Source of the DNA: Nemania diffusa
Lineage: Eukaryota; Ascomycota; Sordariomycetes; Xylariales; Xylariaceae
DNA length: 64,000 bases
Direction: 5' to 3'
Assembly (NCBI GenBank): GCA_038501195.1
Contig: JBBPUQ010000011.1
Span: 2,232,001-2,296,000, forward strand
The translations under genes were made by a program, and so were the position numbers. Numbering within the stretch: the first letter of the stretch is position 1; every line of letters begins with the position of its first letter. The notes under the pieces are model-generated. The model saw only the letters and a program-made list of their open reading frames with translations, was not told the origin of the DNA and searched no databases. This document shows positions 37,601 through 53,523 of the stretch, in pieces.

Positions 37601-39027
37601 TTATAAATAATATATTTTTTTTAAAAAAAATTAATTTATTAATAATTAAAACTTAAAAATAAAATAAAAAAACTTTTATATTTATTAAATTAAATATAAT
37701 TAAAAATTCTATAATTATTTTTTAATTTATTAAAATAAAAATATTAATTATAAAAAATAATAATTTAATTAATTTAATTTTAAAAAAAAAATATAATTTT
37801 AAATTTAAAAAGTTATAATAAATAAAATTATTTTTTTTAAATTGTTTTATTATAAAAAATATATAAATTAATATTAATAATTTATTAAAATTAAACTAAA
37901 TTAATATAAATATTTAAATAAATTTATTATTAGTTTTTTTTAAAAAAAAATTATATTAATATATTAACAATTGTTATAAATATAAATATAATAAAAAAAT
38001 AAAAAAAAAATTTCAAAATTATTATATTTAATATTTATATTATAAAATATTTAAAAATATATAATAATAAATAATAAAAATATAATTATATATAATTAAT
38101 TATTAATAAATTTAATAAAATTATTGTTATTTTATTTAATTAAAAAATAAATAATATAAAAAAACCAATATTTAAATATTATTATATATTATATAATATT
38201 TTTAATAATATAAAACTATTTATTTTAAAATTTATAAAAATATTAAATTTATTAATAAATATTAAATATAAATAAAATAATATTTATTATTTTTAAATAT
38301 AAAATATTATAAAAAAATAAATTATAATTTAAATTAAAAATTATATTTTTATATAAATAAATATTAAAAAAATTAAAATAAATATTTATTAATTTTAAAT
38401 TTTATATATAATTTTTTATAATGTTTAAAATTAAATTTTAAAATTATTTAATTTTTATATTTAAAAAAAAAATTTATTAATAAATAAATTAAATAAATAT
38501 AAAAACTAATTATTTAAATATAATAAATTTAAAAAATTATATATAAAGTTATTAAAATTATATAAAAAAATTAAAAAATTTAAATTAATAAAAAATAAAA
38601 GTTTATTAATTTTTTTAAATATAATAAAATATAGTTATAAATTAAATATATTAAATTTATATAAAAATAAAAACTTATTTTATATAAATAAATTAAAACA
38701 AATAAATAATAATTAAATATTATAATAATTATAAAATTTAATATTAATTAAAAAAATTAATAATAAATTAAAATTTAAAATAAATTAAATATTAAAATTA
38801 AAATAAAATAAAAATTTAATAATATTTAATATTTTATAAAAAACTTTAAAAATATATTTATTATATTAAATTAATATTATTTAAATTAATTTATTAAATT
38901 AAAATTATTAATTAAATTATAAAACTAAATAAAATTATAAATTATAAATAAATTTATAAAAAAGTATAAAAATAATAATAAAATATTTAATTTAAATATT
39001 ATATTTATTTAATTTTTAAAATAAATA

Positions 39028-39312
39028 ATATAATAATTTATATAAATTATTAATTATAAATTAAAACTTATATATTTAATTATAATAAAATTTTATAATT
39101 TTTATTAATTTATAAAAATTATTATTTTTAAAAAAATTTATTTTATAAAATTTATAATAAAAAAACTTTAATTAAATTTTATAATTTTAATTATAATTTT
39201 ATTTATAATTTTATATATTTATATAATTTATATAATATATATATATAATTTAAGTTTTTTTTTTTTTTTTTTTAAAGTTTTTAATTAATAAAATTATTTA
39301 ATTAATTTTTAT
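39028..39312. repeat. Dispersed direct repeat, copy 2
   Basis: Partner of 34,275-34,600. This copy has lost more of the remaining G and C and contains a 20-base poly-T run where copy 1 has shorter T runs. Confidence 0.65.
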
Positions 39313-41109
39313 ATTTATTATAATTATAACAGTTATTTTAATAAAAATAAACTTTATATTATAATAAATTTTATTAATAATAAAATAAAAATAAATAATA
39401 AAAATAAATTAAAATTTAAATTAAATAAATTTTTTTTATTAATTTTAAACTAGTTTTTTATTTTATATTATATTTTTAAATTTAATATATAATTTTATTT
39501 TAAATAATTATAATTTTAATATAAAAATAAATTAAAAAAGTTTTATTATATTTATTAATAATTAATATTTAAATTATATAATAAAAATAAAATAATATAA
39601 TTAAACAAAAGTTTTTTAAATTAAATTTATATAAAATATAAATAAAAAAATGTTTAAATTATATTAAACTATAAAAATAATAATAAAATTTAAATTTATA
39701 TATAAACTTTAATAATTTATTATAACTTTAAAACTATTATTAATATAAAATTATAAAATATTATTTAATTATATATATAATTATATAAAAAATTAAATTA
39801 AAAATATTTATATTTATTTATTAAAAATAAATATTTCATAAATATTATATAATTATTATTAAAAATTAAATATAAAAATTTTAATATATAATTTATATTT
39901 AATATATATTTAAAAAAATAACTTTATAAATTTATAATTAAAACTTTTAAAAAATAATATTTTTAATATTATATTTAAATTATTTTTATATAAAATTAAA
40001 ACTAAAATTAATATTTAAATAATTTATTAAATTTATAAAAATAAAATTTATATAAATAAATTAATTTTTTTTATTTATAAAAATAATTATTAATAATATA
40101 TTATTTTTATATATTAATTATTATATAAATTTAAAAATTATTAAAAATAATATTAAAAAATTAAACTTATAAATATAATAATAAATTAATAATATATAAA
40201 AAAATTATAATTAATATTTTTAAATTTTAATTAAATAAAAATGTAAATTTTTAATTTAAATTTATAATTATATTAAATTATAAAAACTATATAAAAAATA
40301 ATAATATTTATTAAATTTTAATTAAAAATAAATATATTTTTTTAATATATTTATAAATAAAATAATTAATAAATTTAATTAAATAAATTAATTATTTAAA
40401 TAAAAATATATATAAATTAATTAATATTAAAATTAAAATTAAAGTTTATATATAAAAAAAATTATTAAAAAATTAAATAAATAAAAAATAAAAAAAATAT
40501 TATATTTAAATTATATAATTATTATATAAATAAATTAATTTAAAATATATTATAATTTTAATTATAAAATATTAAATATAAATATATTTATATATAATTT
40601 AAATCTATTATATATTAAAAAAAACATTAATAAATTTATTATTATAAATTTTAAATTTATAATATTATATTAAAAAAGCTTTTATATAAATTTAATAATA
40701 AATAAATAATATATTAATAATAAAAAAAATTTAATATATATTTATATTATAAAAGCTTTTTATTTTAATAAAATAAAATAATTAATAAAATTTAATAAAT
40801 ATTAAAATTAAAAATATTATTTAAAATTTTTTATTAAATTAATAATTTAATTTAATTTATATTTTTAAATATATAATTAAAAGTTTAATTATATTATTAA
40901 ATAAATATTAAATAATTTTTATTTTATAATTTATAAATTTTATAAATTTTATATAAATAAATATTAATTTAAAATTTAAAGTTAATATATATAAATAAAG
41001 TTTTATTAATATTAAAAAGTTTATTTTAAAAAATATTTATTATATTTATAAATATTTAATAAATAAATTAATATAATAAAACTTTTATTATAATTTATTA
41101 TTAATTAAA

Positions 41110-41410
41110 TTATTAATAAAACGTTTTATATATATATATATAAAAAAATTTAAAATAATTTATAAAATTTAAAATTTATTTTTAAGTTTTAAAGTTTTAT
41201 ATTAATTTATATATATATTTTATAAAAAAAAATATAATTAAAAAAGTTATATATAAATTATTTATATATATATATATATAAAATTTATAAATTTTATAAA
41301 TTTTAATAAATTTTTATATTTTTTATTTATTTAATTATTTAATAAAAATTTTAGTTTAAATTTTAATTATATATATTTAATATATATATATAAATTTTAT
41401 TAAATTATTA
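41110..41410. repeat. LTR-like direct repeat, upstream copy of the 5.7-kb relic
   Basis: About 300 bases matching 46,490-46,790 almost base for base, including AAAATAATTTATAAAATTTA, TTTTATATTAATTTATATAT, AAAAAGTTATATATAAATTA and TTTTTATTTATTTAATTATT. Differences are nearly all transitions. Confidence 0.75.
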
Positions 41411-44400
41411 ATTTAATATTAAAGCTTTTTTTTTTTTATATAATAATTTTAATTTTAATATTAATTAATTTTTTATTATTTTTTTTTATTATTTAATCGA
41501 TTTATATATATTTTTATTTATATAATTTATTTATTTATATTAATTAGTTTTTTTAATATTTAATTAAATATTTTTTTTATATTAATATTTATTAAGTTAT
41601 TTTTATTATTAATTTAATATATTTTTATAATTTTATAATTTTTATATATTTTTTAAATTAATATAATATTAATTATAAATTATTTTTTTTATATAATTTT
41701 TAATTTAATTAAATATTTATATAAAAATTTAAAATCGATATATATAACTAATAATATAATTAATAGTTTTATTATATAAATAATCTTTTAAAAAATTATA
41801 TTAAATATAATAATATAATTAAATTTATGAATTATATTATATAATTATTTATTAATATATTATATATAATTTATTTATATTTAATTAAATTTTAATAAAT
41901 AATTTTATTTTTAATTATAAAAATATTTTTTATAAAACTTTTATTAAATAATATAATTATAAATTTAATTTAAAAATTTAAATTTTTATTATTTATAAAT
42001 ATTTTATTAATAAAAATAAAAATTTTTATATAATTAAAATTTAAAAATATATAATATAATTTTTATTATATATTATTAATTTATTATTATATTTATATAT
42101 TTAATATTTTAATATTATTTTTTAATAGTTTTTAAATTTATATATTAATTAATAAATTATATAATATTTTTAATTAATATATTAATATAATATATATATT
42201 TTAAATTTATTAAATAATATATTATTAAAAATAGTTTTTTATATAAAAATTAATAATATATAATTATTTGATTTATTTTTATTAAATTAAAAAAAAAATC
42301 ATATTTATTTATTTAAATTTTATTTTTATTAAATTTAATAAAATATTTAAATATTAATTTTATTTTTAGTTTTATATAAAATAATAACTTAGTTTTTTTT
42401 TTATATAAAGATTTTTTAAATATAATATTAAAAATATTATTTATTTAAAGTTTTATAATTATAAATTTATTAAATTATTTTTTAATATATAATAAATATA
42501 AATTATATTTAAATATTTTTATATTTAATTTTTAATAATAATATTTATAATAAATTTTATATTAATATAATTTTAATTTAATTAATTTATATAATAATTA
42601 TATAATTTAAAATATAATATTTATTAAATTTTAGTTTTTTAGTTTTTTTAATAAATAAATATAAATTTTATAGTTTAATTTATTATATAATTATATATAT
42701 ATTTAAAAAATATTTTATAATTTTATATATATATATTATAGTTTTAAATTAATAATAATTTTAAAACTATAATAAATTATTAATTTATATATTAAATTAT
42801 TAATATTTATATAAAAATTTAAACTTTGTTATTATTTTTATAACTTTATATAATTTAATTATTTTATTTTTAACTTTTTATATAAATTTAATTTAAAAAG
42901 TTTTTATTTAATTATATTAATTTAAATTATTAATATATTTATTTTTGTTATATTTAATTATTTAAAAAATATATTAAATATAATAATTATATTATTTTAT
43001 TTTAATTATATAATTAAAATATAATTATTAATTTTTTTTAATATAAAATATTAATTATTAATAAATATAAATAACTTTTTTAGTTTATTTTTATATTAAA
43101 GTTATAACTATTTAATAATTTAAAAAAAATTATATAAAAAGTTATTTTTTTTATATAATAAATTAAATATAATTTTATTTAGTTTTTATATTTTTTTTAT
43201 ATTATAATTTTATTTTAAAAAAATAAAAAAAATATTTTATATAATAATATTAATTTATTTTTAATTTATATAATTTAGTTAATATTAATTTTTATATAAA
43301 TATTTTTTAATATTTTTATATTTTTTTATATAGTTTTTACTTTTTAAATAATTTTTAATAAAAAAAATAAATCGTTATTAATTTTAAAATAAACTTTAAA
43401 AATTAATAAAATAAATATAAAACTATTTAATTTAATTATATTATTTAAAACTTTTATAATTATTTATAATATTATTTTTTTATTTATATAATAATTGATT
43501 TTTTTATATAAAATATTAAATATATAATAAAATAATATATTTATTTATTTAATTTTTTTAATAATTTAATATATTTTAATAAATATTTTTTTATATAAAG
43601 TTTTAATTAGTTATATATTATTATAGAATTTTTTAAATAAAAAATTTATATTAAAATTATATATAATATAATTAAATAACTTTTAATATATTAAAATTTA
43701 ATATTAATATAATATATTTTAAATATTATATATATTTAAAAACTTTAACAATTTAGCTATTTAAAATAAAATATTTATATTAATTATATATAAAATTAAT
43801 TATTTATTAATTTATATAATATTAATAATAATTTTATAATTAAAATTATATTTATTTTTTAATAAAAATTTAAATTTTTTTAAAATTTAATTATATAATT
43901 AATAATAATAATGAAATTTTTTAATTTTTTAAAATATTAAAATATTAATATTATTATATTTAATTTTTTATAATAATTTTATAAATTTTTTTATATAAAA
44001 ATATTTAAATTAACAATATAATTTTTAAAAATAAATATTTTTATTTTTATATAATTAATATTATTATATTATTTTATTATATAATTAATTTATATTTTAT
44101 AATAATAATAAAAATAAAATTAATATATTTAAAATATAAAATTTAATTAATTTAATTAATATTAAAATTATTATAATATTTATAATTTTAAAACTTTTAA
44201 TATTATTAAATCAAATTATTATATTATTTAAAATTTAGTTTATTTATATAAAAAAGTTTTTTTATATAAAAGTTTTAGTTTAAACTTTTTTAATAATTAA
44301 AATTTTAGCTATATTAATATTTTATAAAATATTTTAATATTTTATATTATATTAATTATTTAAATAAAAATTATTTAATATTAATATTTAATTTTAAATA

Positions 44401-46489
44401 TATATATATTTTTTTTATTATATAATAAAAATAGATTAAATTTATTAAAAATTAAACTGTTTTATTTTTAGTTTTAAAATTTAAATTGTTATTAAATTTA
44501 TTATTATATAAAAAGTTTTTATTACTTTTATAATTTAATATAAATATATTATATTTTTTATATAATAAAGTTTTTTATTTTAAAATATTATATATAATAA
44601 AATATTACTTTTTTATTTTTAATTTTTTTTATTAATTATAATTAATAAATTAATAATTAAGCTTTTTATAAATAAAATATTTTTTGTTATTTTTATTATT
44701 TTTATTATATAATTATTATAGTTTTTAATAAAATTTTTTTTTAAAGCTATAATTATATAATTATTTTAAATATTTAATATTATATTATTTATTAATAAAA
44801 TAAATATTTATTATATAATAATAGTTTATTTTTTAATTAAAAAAAATCTATAATATTATTTATAAATTAAAAAATAAAGCTTTATATATAAATTTTTAAT
44901 TAATTAAAATAAATTTAAGTTTAAATATATTAAAATATATTTATATAACTATTATATAAAATTATATTTTTTTATAATAGCTAAATTTTAAAATATATTA
45001 TATAAATTAAAATTTATTAATTATAGTTTTTAATATTTTAAATATTATTTTTATTAAATTATTTTATTTTATTTATATAAAAATAATAATAATTTAGTTA
45101 ATTTAATATTAATTATAATTAATTATATATTAAAATAATTATTAAATATTATATAAATTTTAATTTATTTATATATTAAATTAATATAATTAAAATAATA
45201 TTATTTAGCTTTTTTTTTTAATATAAAAAAAAATATTATATAATATTATTTTTTAATAATTTTAAATTAATAATATATTAAAATAAAAATTCGAGTTTTA
45301 TTATATAATATATTATATAATTTATTATTATAATTTTAATTAAACTATTATATTTTAATAAATATAATAAATTAAGCTGTTTTAATTAAATTATTATAAA
45401 TAATTTAAATAAAAAAAACTTTATATAATCGATTTTTATATATAAATAAAAATATAAAATATATAATAAAAATTTTAAAAGTAAATATAAATTTTTAAAT
45501 TTTTATTTATATAAAAAAAAAAATATTTAATTATTTATATTAAATATTAAAATATATATTAATATTATTAATTTTAATATAATCGGTTATAATATTAACA
45601 AATTTATTTATATAATAAAAAGTTCTAATATATTGATTAATATAAATATTAAAATTAATATTATTTATATAAATATATTATTGTTTAATTTATTATTATT
45701 TTTATTTTTATATTTTTAAAAAATATAAATAAATTTATTATTATATATTATATTATATAATTAAATATTTAAATTATTTTTAATTATAATATTAAATTTT
45801 TGTTTAAATATATAATTAATATTTATAAATATAAATTTTATTTATTTATTAAAATTTATTGTAAATATTTATATAAACTGTTTTTTTTTAATTTTTAATT
45901 ATATATAGTTATATAAATATTATATAAAATATATTATTAATTTTATAAATTTTAAAAAAATATTAAAATTAATAGTTATATTTTAATATTTTAAATCTGT
46001 TTTTTTTTTTAAATTTTTATTTAAATATTACTATTTTTAGCTATATTTTTATATATAAAGTTATTTTTATTATATAAAGCTATTAAATTGTTATTTTAAA
46101 TTTATTTAATTATTATAGCTATTATTATTATTACTGCTTTTATTGTTAATATTAATATAATTATAAAAAATAAAAAAATAAAAAAATAAAAATTATAAAA
46201 TAAATAAAATAGTTAAAAAAATAAATATATAAAATAACTTATAGTTTTATTAATTTTTATATAAAAATTAATTAAATTATTATAAAAAAAACTTTAATTT
46301 TTTAATAGTTAAGTTTTATTTATTTAATAATTAATTTAATATATTTTTAATTAATTAATAAAAATAGTAATTTATTTTTTATATATAAAAAAAAAAAAAT
46401 ATAATACAAAAGTTATTTTTAATAATAATTAATTTCTGCTTTTTTATTTTATTAATTTATAATTATATTTTATAATTATTAATTAATAT

Positions 46490-46790
46490 TAATAAAACTT
46501 TATATATATATATATATAAAAAGATTTAAAATAATTTATAAAATTTAAATTTTATTTTTAAATTTTAAAGTTTTATATTAATTTATATATATATTTTATA
46601 AAAAAAAATATAACTAAAAAAGTTATATATAAATTATTTATATATATATATATATATAATTTATAAGTTTTATAAATTTTAATAAATTTTTATATTTTTT
46701 ATTTATTTAATTATTTAATAAAAATTATAATTTAAGTTTTAATTGTATATATTTAGTATATATATATAAGTTTTATTAAATTATTAGTTT
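46490..46790. repeat. LTR-like direct repeat, downstream copy of the 5.7-kb relic
   Basis: Partner of 41,110-41,410. It retains a few more G and C residues, for example TAAGTTTTATAAATTTT and TTAAGTTTTAATTGTATAT. The preceding ATAATTATTAATTAATATTA also precedes the remnant LTR near 51,150. Confidence 0.75.
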
Positions 46791-48399
46791 AATATAAATT
46801 ATATTAATAATTATAATTATATAATATTTGTTTTATTAATAAATTAATTAAATAATTTATAAATAAATATTATAATTAATATTAAATTAATTATAATATA
46901 AATATAATAATTAATTAATATAATAATTATATAAATATATTTATATATATTTAAATTTAAAATTATTTTAATTATTTAAAAAGTTTATATATAAAATATT
47001 ATTATTTTTATTTTTATATAATATTATAATTTTGATTTAATTAAAAATTTATTTATTATTATATATTAAATATATATAATAATTTAAAATTTTTATATAA
47101 AAACTTTAAATATAAAAAAATTATTTTAATTAAATTAATATAATTTAAAGTTTTTATTTTTATATTTATTAAATATTTTAAATTAAATATATATTATATA
47201 ATTATATAAATATTTTATTTTAAATAATAAAAAATTTAAAATATATTATATTAATATTAAATTTGTTTTATTATAATATATATTTAATTAAAATATTATA
47301 TTTAAAAATAATTATTAAAATATAATATATTATTTATAAAATTATATAAATTTATATATAATTTTATTATATATTAAAAACTTTGTATAAAAATATTAAA
47401 TAGTTATTTATTTAATTAAAAATTATATTTATTTTAAAATATTAAAAATTAATTTTTTTTATATATTTTTAAAAAATTTAAATTATTATAACTATTTTAG
47501 AATTTTTTTTATAAATTATAACTTTATTTAAAATTATAAAATATAATTTTAAAATTTTAAATTTATAAAAATAAAATCTTTTAATTAAATTATATAAAAT
47601 ATTATAAAAATAATAATAAAATAAAATAATTTATATTTATTATATTTTAATAAAATTTTAATAAATTTAATATTTTAATTTTTTTTATTATATTAGCTGT
47701 TTTAAATAAAAAATTATATTATTTATATTAATATATAATAAAAAAAACTTTTTTTTTATTAATAATAAATATTTTATTATATAAATTTAAAAATACTTTT
47801 ATAATTTATTAATTTTATTAAAAAATTATATATCAAATTAATATTAATTATTATATAATTATTAATAAATTAATTATAATAATATTATATTTTAATAAAA
47901 TATTAATAAATTAATAAAAATAATTATATAATTATAACTATTTAATTTTAAAAAATAAATATATAATAATATAAATAAATTATTTTTAAAAAAATATTTT
48001 AATAAACTTTTCATTATTTATTTAATTTTTTACTATTAAAATTAAATTTAATTATTTCGTTATAATTTTATTATTTATTTAAATAATAAATTTTAATAAA
48101 TTTATAATTAAAATTTTAAAATAATAATATTTTAAATATTATATTTAAATAATATTTATAAATAATAATTAAATTATTATTTTATATAAAAATAAATTAA
48201 ATATTTATATTATATTATTATATTAAATATAAATATTATATAATTTATTAATTATTATATAAATTAAAAAATTATAAAAAATTATAAAAACTTTTATATT
48301 TATTTATTAAATATATAATAATAATATTAATATTAAAATTTAAATTAAATTTATATTTATATTAATTAATAATAACTATATAAATAATATATTATTAAT

Positions 48400-51240
48400 T
48401 ATAAATAAAATTAATAATATTAATAAATTTTATTAAATTTATTTATTTTTTATAATTTTTATATATAATTATTAAAATATATATTTATAAAATAAAATAA
48501 ATTATTAATTTAATATTAAAACTTTTTAATATAATTATTTAAATTATAATATAAAATAATATTTTATAAATTTATATATATTAATAATATTATATAAATT
48601 ATTATATAATTAATATTTATATTATAATTAATTTTTTAAATATTTAATATAAATTTATTTTTATTGTTAATATTTTATAATTTTATATTTTTTAAAATAA
48701 TATAATATTAATTTTAAATAATTTTTTTAATATTGTTTTTAATTTAATTTAATATTTATATATAAATTAAAATTTTATATATATTATTAATAATATAATT
48801 AATAGTTTTAATATATAAATAGTTTTTTATAAAATTATATTATTAATTTATTAATATATTTATATATTTAATATTTTAATATTTTATTTAAAATTTATTA
48901 AATATTAATAATAATTATTAAATTATATAGTATTTTTAATTATAATTTAAAAATAATATATTATAAAAAAAAAAGTTTTATATAATAATTAATTTTTTAT
49001 AAAAAAAAAAAACTTTTATTTATTTATTAAAATATTTAAATATTAATATTATTTAATATATTTAAAAATAAAAATTAAATTATTATTAATTTATAATTTT
49101 ATAATTATAAATTTATTAAAATTATTTTTAATATATATTAAATATTAAATATATATAAATATTTTTATATTTTAATTTATTATAATAATATTTATAATAT
49201 ATATTAAATTAATATATTTTTAATTTTATTAATATATATAATAATTATATTATTTTAAATAAATTATTTATTTAATATTAAAATTTAATATAATAATAAT
49301 AATAATATTAAATTAAATTATTAATATTTATATTAAATTTAAAATTTTATTATTATTTTTATAATTTTATATAATTAAAATTTAATTATTATTTTTTAAT
49401 AAATATAAATAGTTTTTTTTAATTTAGTTTTATATTAAAGTTATAATTATTTAATATTTTAAAATTTTTTATATAAATTTATTTTTTTATATAATAAATT
49501 AATTATAATATTATGTTTTTTAATTATAAAAACTTTATTTATTTTAAACTTATTTAATTTAATTAATATTAATTTTTATATAAATATTATTAAATATTTT
49601 TTAATAAAAAAATTTATTATAATTAATTATAAAAATTATTTTAAAAATTAATAAATTAAATATAATATTATTTAATTTAATATTATTATTTAAAACTTTT
49701 ATAAATGTTTATATTATTTTTTTTTATATATAATAATATATTATTATAAAATTTATATTAAAGTTATATATAATATAATTAAATAGTTTTTAAAATATTA
49801 AATTTTAATAATAATATAATATATTTTAAATAATATTTATAAAAAAAAACTTTATAAAATTAATTATTAAATATAAAATATTAATTTTAAATATTTAATT
49901 ATTTATAATAATTTTATAATTTTTTATTTTATAAAATAACTTTTAATTTTTAATTAATTAATATTAAAATAATTAAATAATAAATTTATATTTTATAATA
50001 ATTATTTAAATAAAATTTAATTAATTTAATTATAATTAAAATAATTATTATTTAAATATATTTTATTTATATTAAAATAAATATATATAAAATTTTAATT
50101 TTAATTATATGTTATAATATATTAATTATTTTTTAAAAATATTATAAAATATTAATATTTAATTTTATATATATATATATTATTTATAATAAAAATATAA
50201 TTAATATATTAAAATATTATTTTTTTTTATTTTTTATTTTATTATTTAATTTATTATTAAATTTATTATTTTATAATAAATTTATTTTATTTTTAATTTT
50301 AAAAATTTTTTTATTAAATATTTATACTATAATTTATAAATTAAAAAATAATATATTAATTATAAATTTTTAATTAATTAAAAAAACTTTAAATTAAAAT
50401 ATATTAAAATAAAGTTATATAATAATTAAACTATTTAATATATATTATATAAATTATAATTTATTAATTAAAAATTTAAAAATTTTAAATATTATTTTTA
50501 TTAAATTAGTTTTTTATTTAAATAAAAATAAAAATAATTTAATTTATATAATATTAATTATAATTAATTATTTAAATTAAATATTTATTAAATATTATAT
50601 AAACTTTATTTTATTTAATTTATAATTTAAAAAAATATTATATTATAATATTTTTAATATTTTTTAATTAAGAATATATTAAAATAAAAGTTTATAATTT
50701 TTATTAATATAATATATTTTTATAAATTTAATATATTTAAATATTTAAATATTATTAATTATAATATTATTATTTTTTTATATATAATTATTTATTTTTA
50801 TATATATATTATTTAATAATATATATAAATTTGTTTTTAATTATTTAATTTTAAATATATTTATAAATTATTTATTTTTAATATTTAATTTTATAATATT
50901 TTTAATATATTAATAATATTAATAATAATATTTTAAATTAATTTAATTATATTTTTATAATTAATTTTATTTTTATTATATAAAGTTATTAATTTATTAA
51001 TTTATATTTATTATTATTATTTTAAATATAAATAATAATAAATATAAAAATAATTAAAATAATTAAAATAATAACTTAATAATATATTATAAACTTATTT
51101 TTAATTATAATTAATTTTTAATATAAATATAATTATTAATTAATATTAATAAAATATTATATATATATATATATATAATTTATAAATTTTATAAATATTA
51201 ATAAATTATATTATATTTTTTTTTAAAATTATTATATTTT
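48400..51240. mobile_element. Second, internally shortened copy of the 5.7-kb relic
   Basis: Matches of 50 to 120 bases to 41.4-46.5 kb occur in the same order and orientation. Examples are AATAATATAATTAATAGTTT at about 48,790 (compare 41,750) and TTTATATTAAAGTTATAA at about 49,428 (compare 43,092). It ends near 51,150-51,230 in a partial copy of the LTR-like repeat. Its length indicates several kilobases of deletion relative to the first copy. Confidence 0.5.
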
Positions 51241-53523
51241 ATATATTATATATTATATATATTTCAAAAAAATTCAAAAATTATATAATTAATAATTATT
51301 ATAATATTATTTTTAAAAAATATAAATATTATAAAATAATTAAAATTAATAAATAATTAAATTAATATTATTATATTATTATTTTTTAATTTAATTTATA
51401 TAAATATATTTAAATATATATAATTAAAGTTTTATTAATATATATAAATAAAATTTATATATTTATATATTAATATAAAAAATAAAAAATTAAATATATA
51501 TTTAAATTTTATAAATTATTTTAATTATTTATATATATAATTTTAATAATAATTATATATATTAAAAACTTTAAAATATAAACTTAATAATAATATTATA
51601 TAATTAAATAATATAAAAATATTTATTAATTAATAAAAAATTATAAATAAATTTATAAAATTATTATAAAAACAATATAAACAAATATAAATATTTTAAT
51701 ATTTTAAAAAATTAAATTGTTTTATTATTAATATTAATTATAAAATTAATATAAATATTTTATTAATATATAAAACTTAAAATCAAATTTAATTTTAAAT
51801 TTATATTTTATATTAAAAAAAATTAATTATAAAAATAAATTAATTAATTTATTATATTAAATAATTTTATATATTTTTTAAAATTAATAATATTTTATTT
51901 ATAAATTAATTAATATATATAAAATAATAACAATATTATAAAATATTAATAAATTAAAAATTTAAAATAAATATTTTAAATTTATTTATTATTAATAAAT
52001 AATAATATTATAATAATAAAACTTTATTTAAATTTAAAATATTATAAAAAGAAAATATTAATAATATAATTTAATTTTTATATAATAAAATTAATATATT
52101 TATTATATTTAAAATTATTTATTTATATATATTATTTAAAATATTATTAAAATAATAATTATATTTTTATTTATATTAAATATAAATATATATTATAATA
52201 TTATATTAATTATATTTTGTAATTAATTTTTATTTTATTTTATTTTTATAAATATTAATATTTATAATTATTAATATATTTTATTTAAAAAATTAAAAAT
52301 TTAATAATTTAATTTTTTATATTAATATATAATTTAAAATATAAATTAAATTATTATTTTTTTATATTATAAAGTTATTATAACTTTATAATAATAATAT
52401 AATTAAATTAATGTATTATATTAATTATAATTTTTATAATATTTAATATAAAATATAATTTAAACTTTAATATTATAAATAATAAATTATAAAATTTAAT
52501 TATTTAATTTAAAATATTTATAATTATTTATTAAAATTAAATTAAATTAAACTTTAAAAATTAAATGATTTAAAATAAAATATTTATATATAAAAATAAT
52601 TATTTAATAATTTATTTATTATTAATTATAATTTATAACTTAAATTATATTTAATTTTTATATTAAATTTAAAACATTTAAATAATTAAATTAATAATTA
52701 AAATTTTTAAACTTTTTTTATAATATATAATTATATTTTATTATAATAATAAAAATAAAATAAATATATTTAATATATAAATTTTAATTAATTTAATTAT
52801 AATATAAATTATTTTAATTATAAAATTAATATTTTATAAATATTATTATTATTATAAAACTTTTAATTATTTTTTTAATTTAAAATAAATATATTATATT
52901 TTTTATAAAATATATTTATTTATTTTATAATATATAATTAAATATTAATTTTATATTTATATTTTGTTTTTTATATAAATATTTGTTTATTTTTTTTAAA
53001 TAATTATTTATTTATAATATAAAACATTAAAATATAAATATATTAAAATATATTTATATAATGTTTATATAAAATAATATTTTTTAATAAATAATTACTT
53101 TTAAAATATATTATTAAAAATAAAATTTATTTATTATATTTTATAATATTTTTAAAATTAGTTTTTTTTAAAAATATATTTATAATATTTTTATTTTAAA
53201 TAAATATAATTTAATAATTTTATTAATTTATATTTATTTTTTAAATTTATTAATTAATATTTATATATTTATAATTATAATAATAAATAAATAATATATA
53301 TTTAAAATTTTAATTAATTATTTATATTTATATATATTATTAATTTATATTAAAAATAGTTTAAAACTATTATATTTTTATAATAATTATAATAATATAT
53401 TTGTTATATTTAATTTTTAATTAAAATTATTTAAATTTTTTTAAATTTAAATATTATTAATTTATTTTTATAAAATTTATTATATATAACAAAATTTATA
53501 AAAAAACTTATTAATATTAAATA

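Larger units (their letters stand above)
41110..46790 (+). mobile_element. RIP-degraded LTR retrotransposon relic (about 5.7 kb)
   Basis: Two direct repeats of about 300 bases bound this segment, which has the size of a Ty1/copia or Ty3/gypsy element. The interior matches a second, shorter copy at about 48,400-51,240 in order and orientation, so the unit was a dispersed repeat. All coding content has been lost, so the superfamily cannot be named. The plus orientation is a guess based on the matching internal order only. Confidence 0.55.
27569..53523. other. Central AT core: nested, heavily mutated repeat copies
   Basis: About 26 kb of nearly pure AT without a gene. Several dispersed copies of the same ancestral sequences can be matched by eye. 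One example is a segment at about 30,640-30,830 that resembles the end of the LTR element at 46,350-46,500; another is an inverted LTR-like piece at about 32,090-32,290. A 46-48 base tandem duplication lies at about 31,385-31,455, with AAAACGTTTAATAAA in both units. A run of ten ATA/AAT triplets lies near 32,687. Surviving C and G occur mostly in AAACTT, AAGTTT and AGCTTT contexts. Confidence 0.6.
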
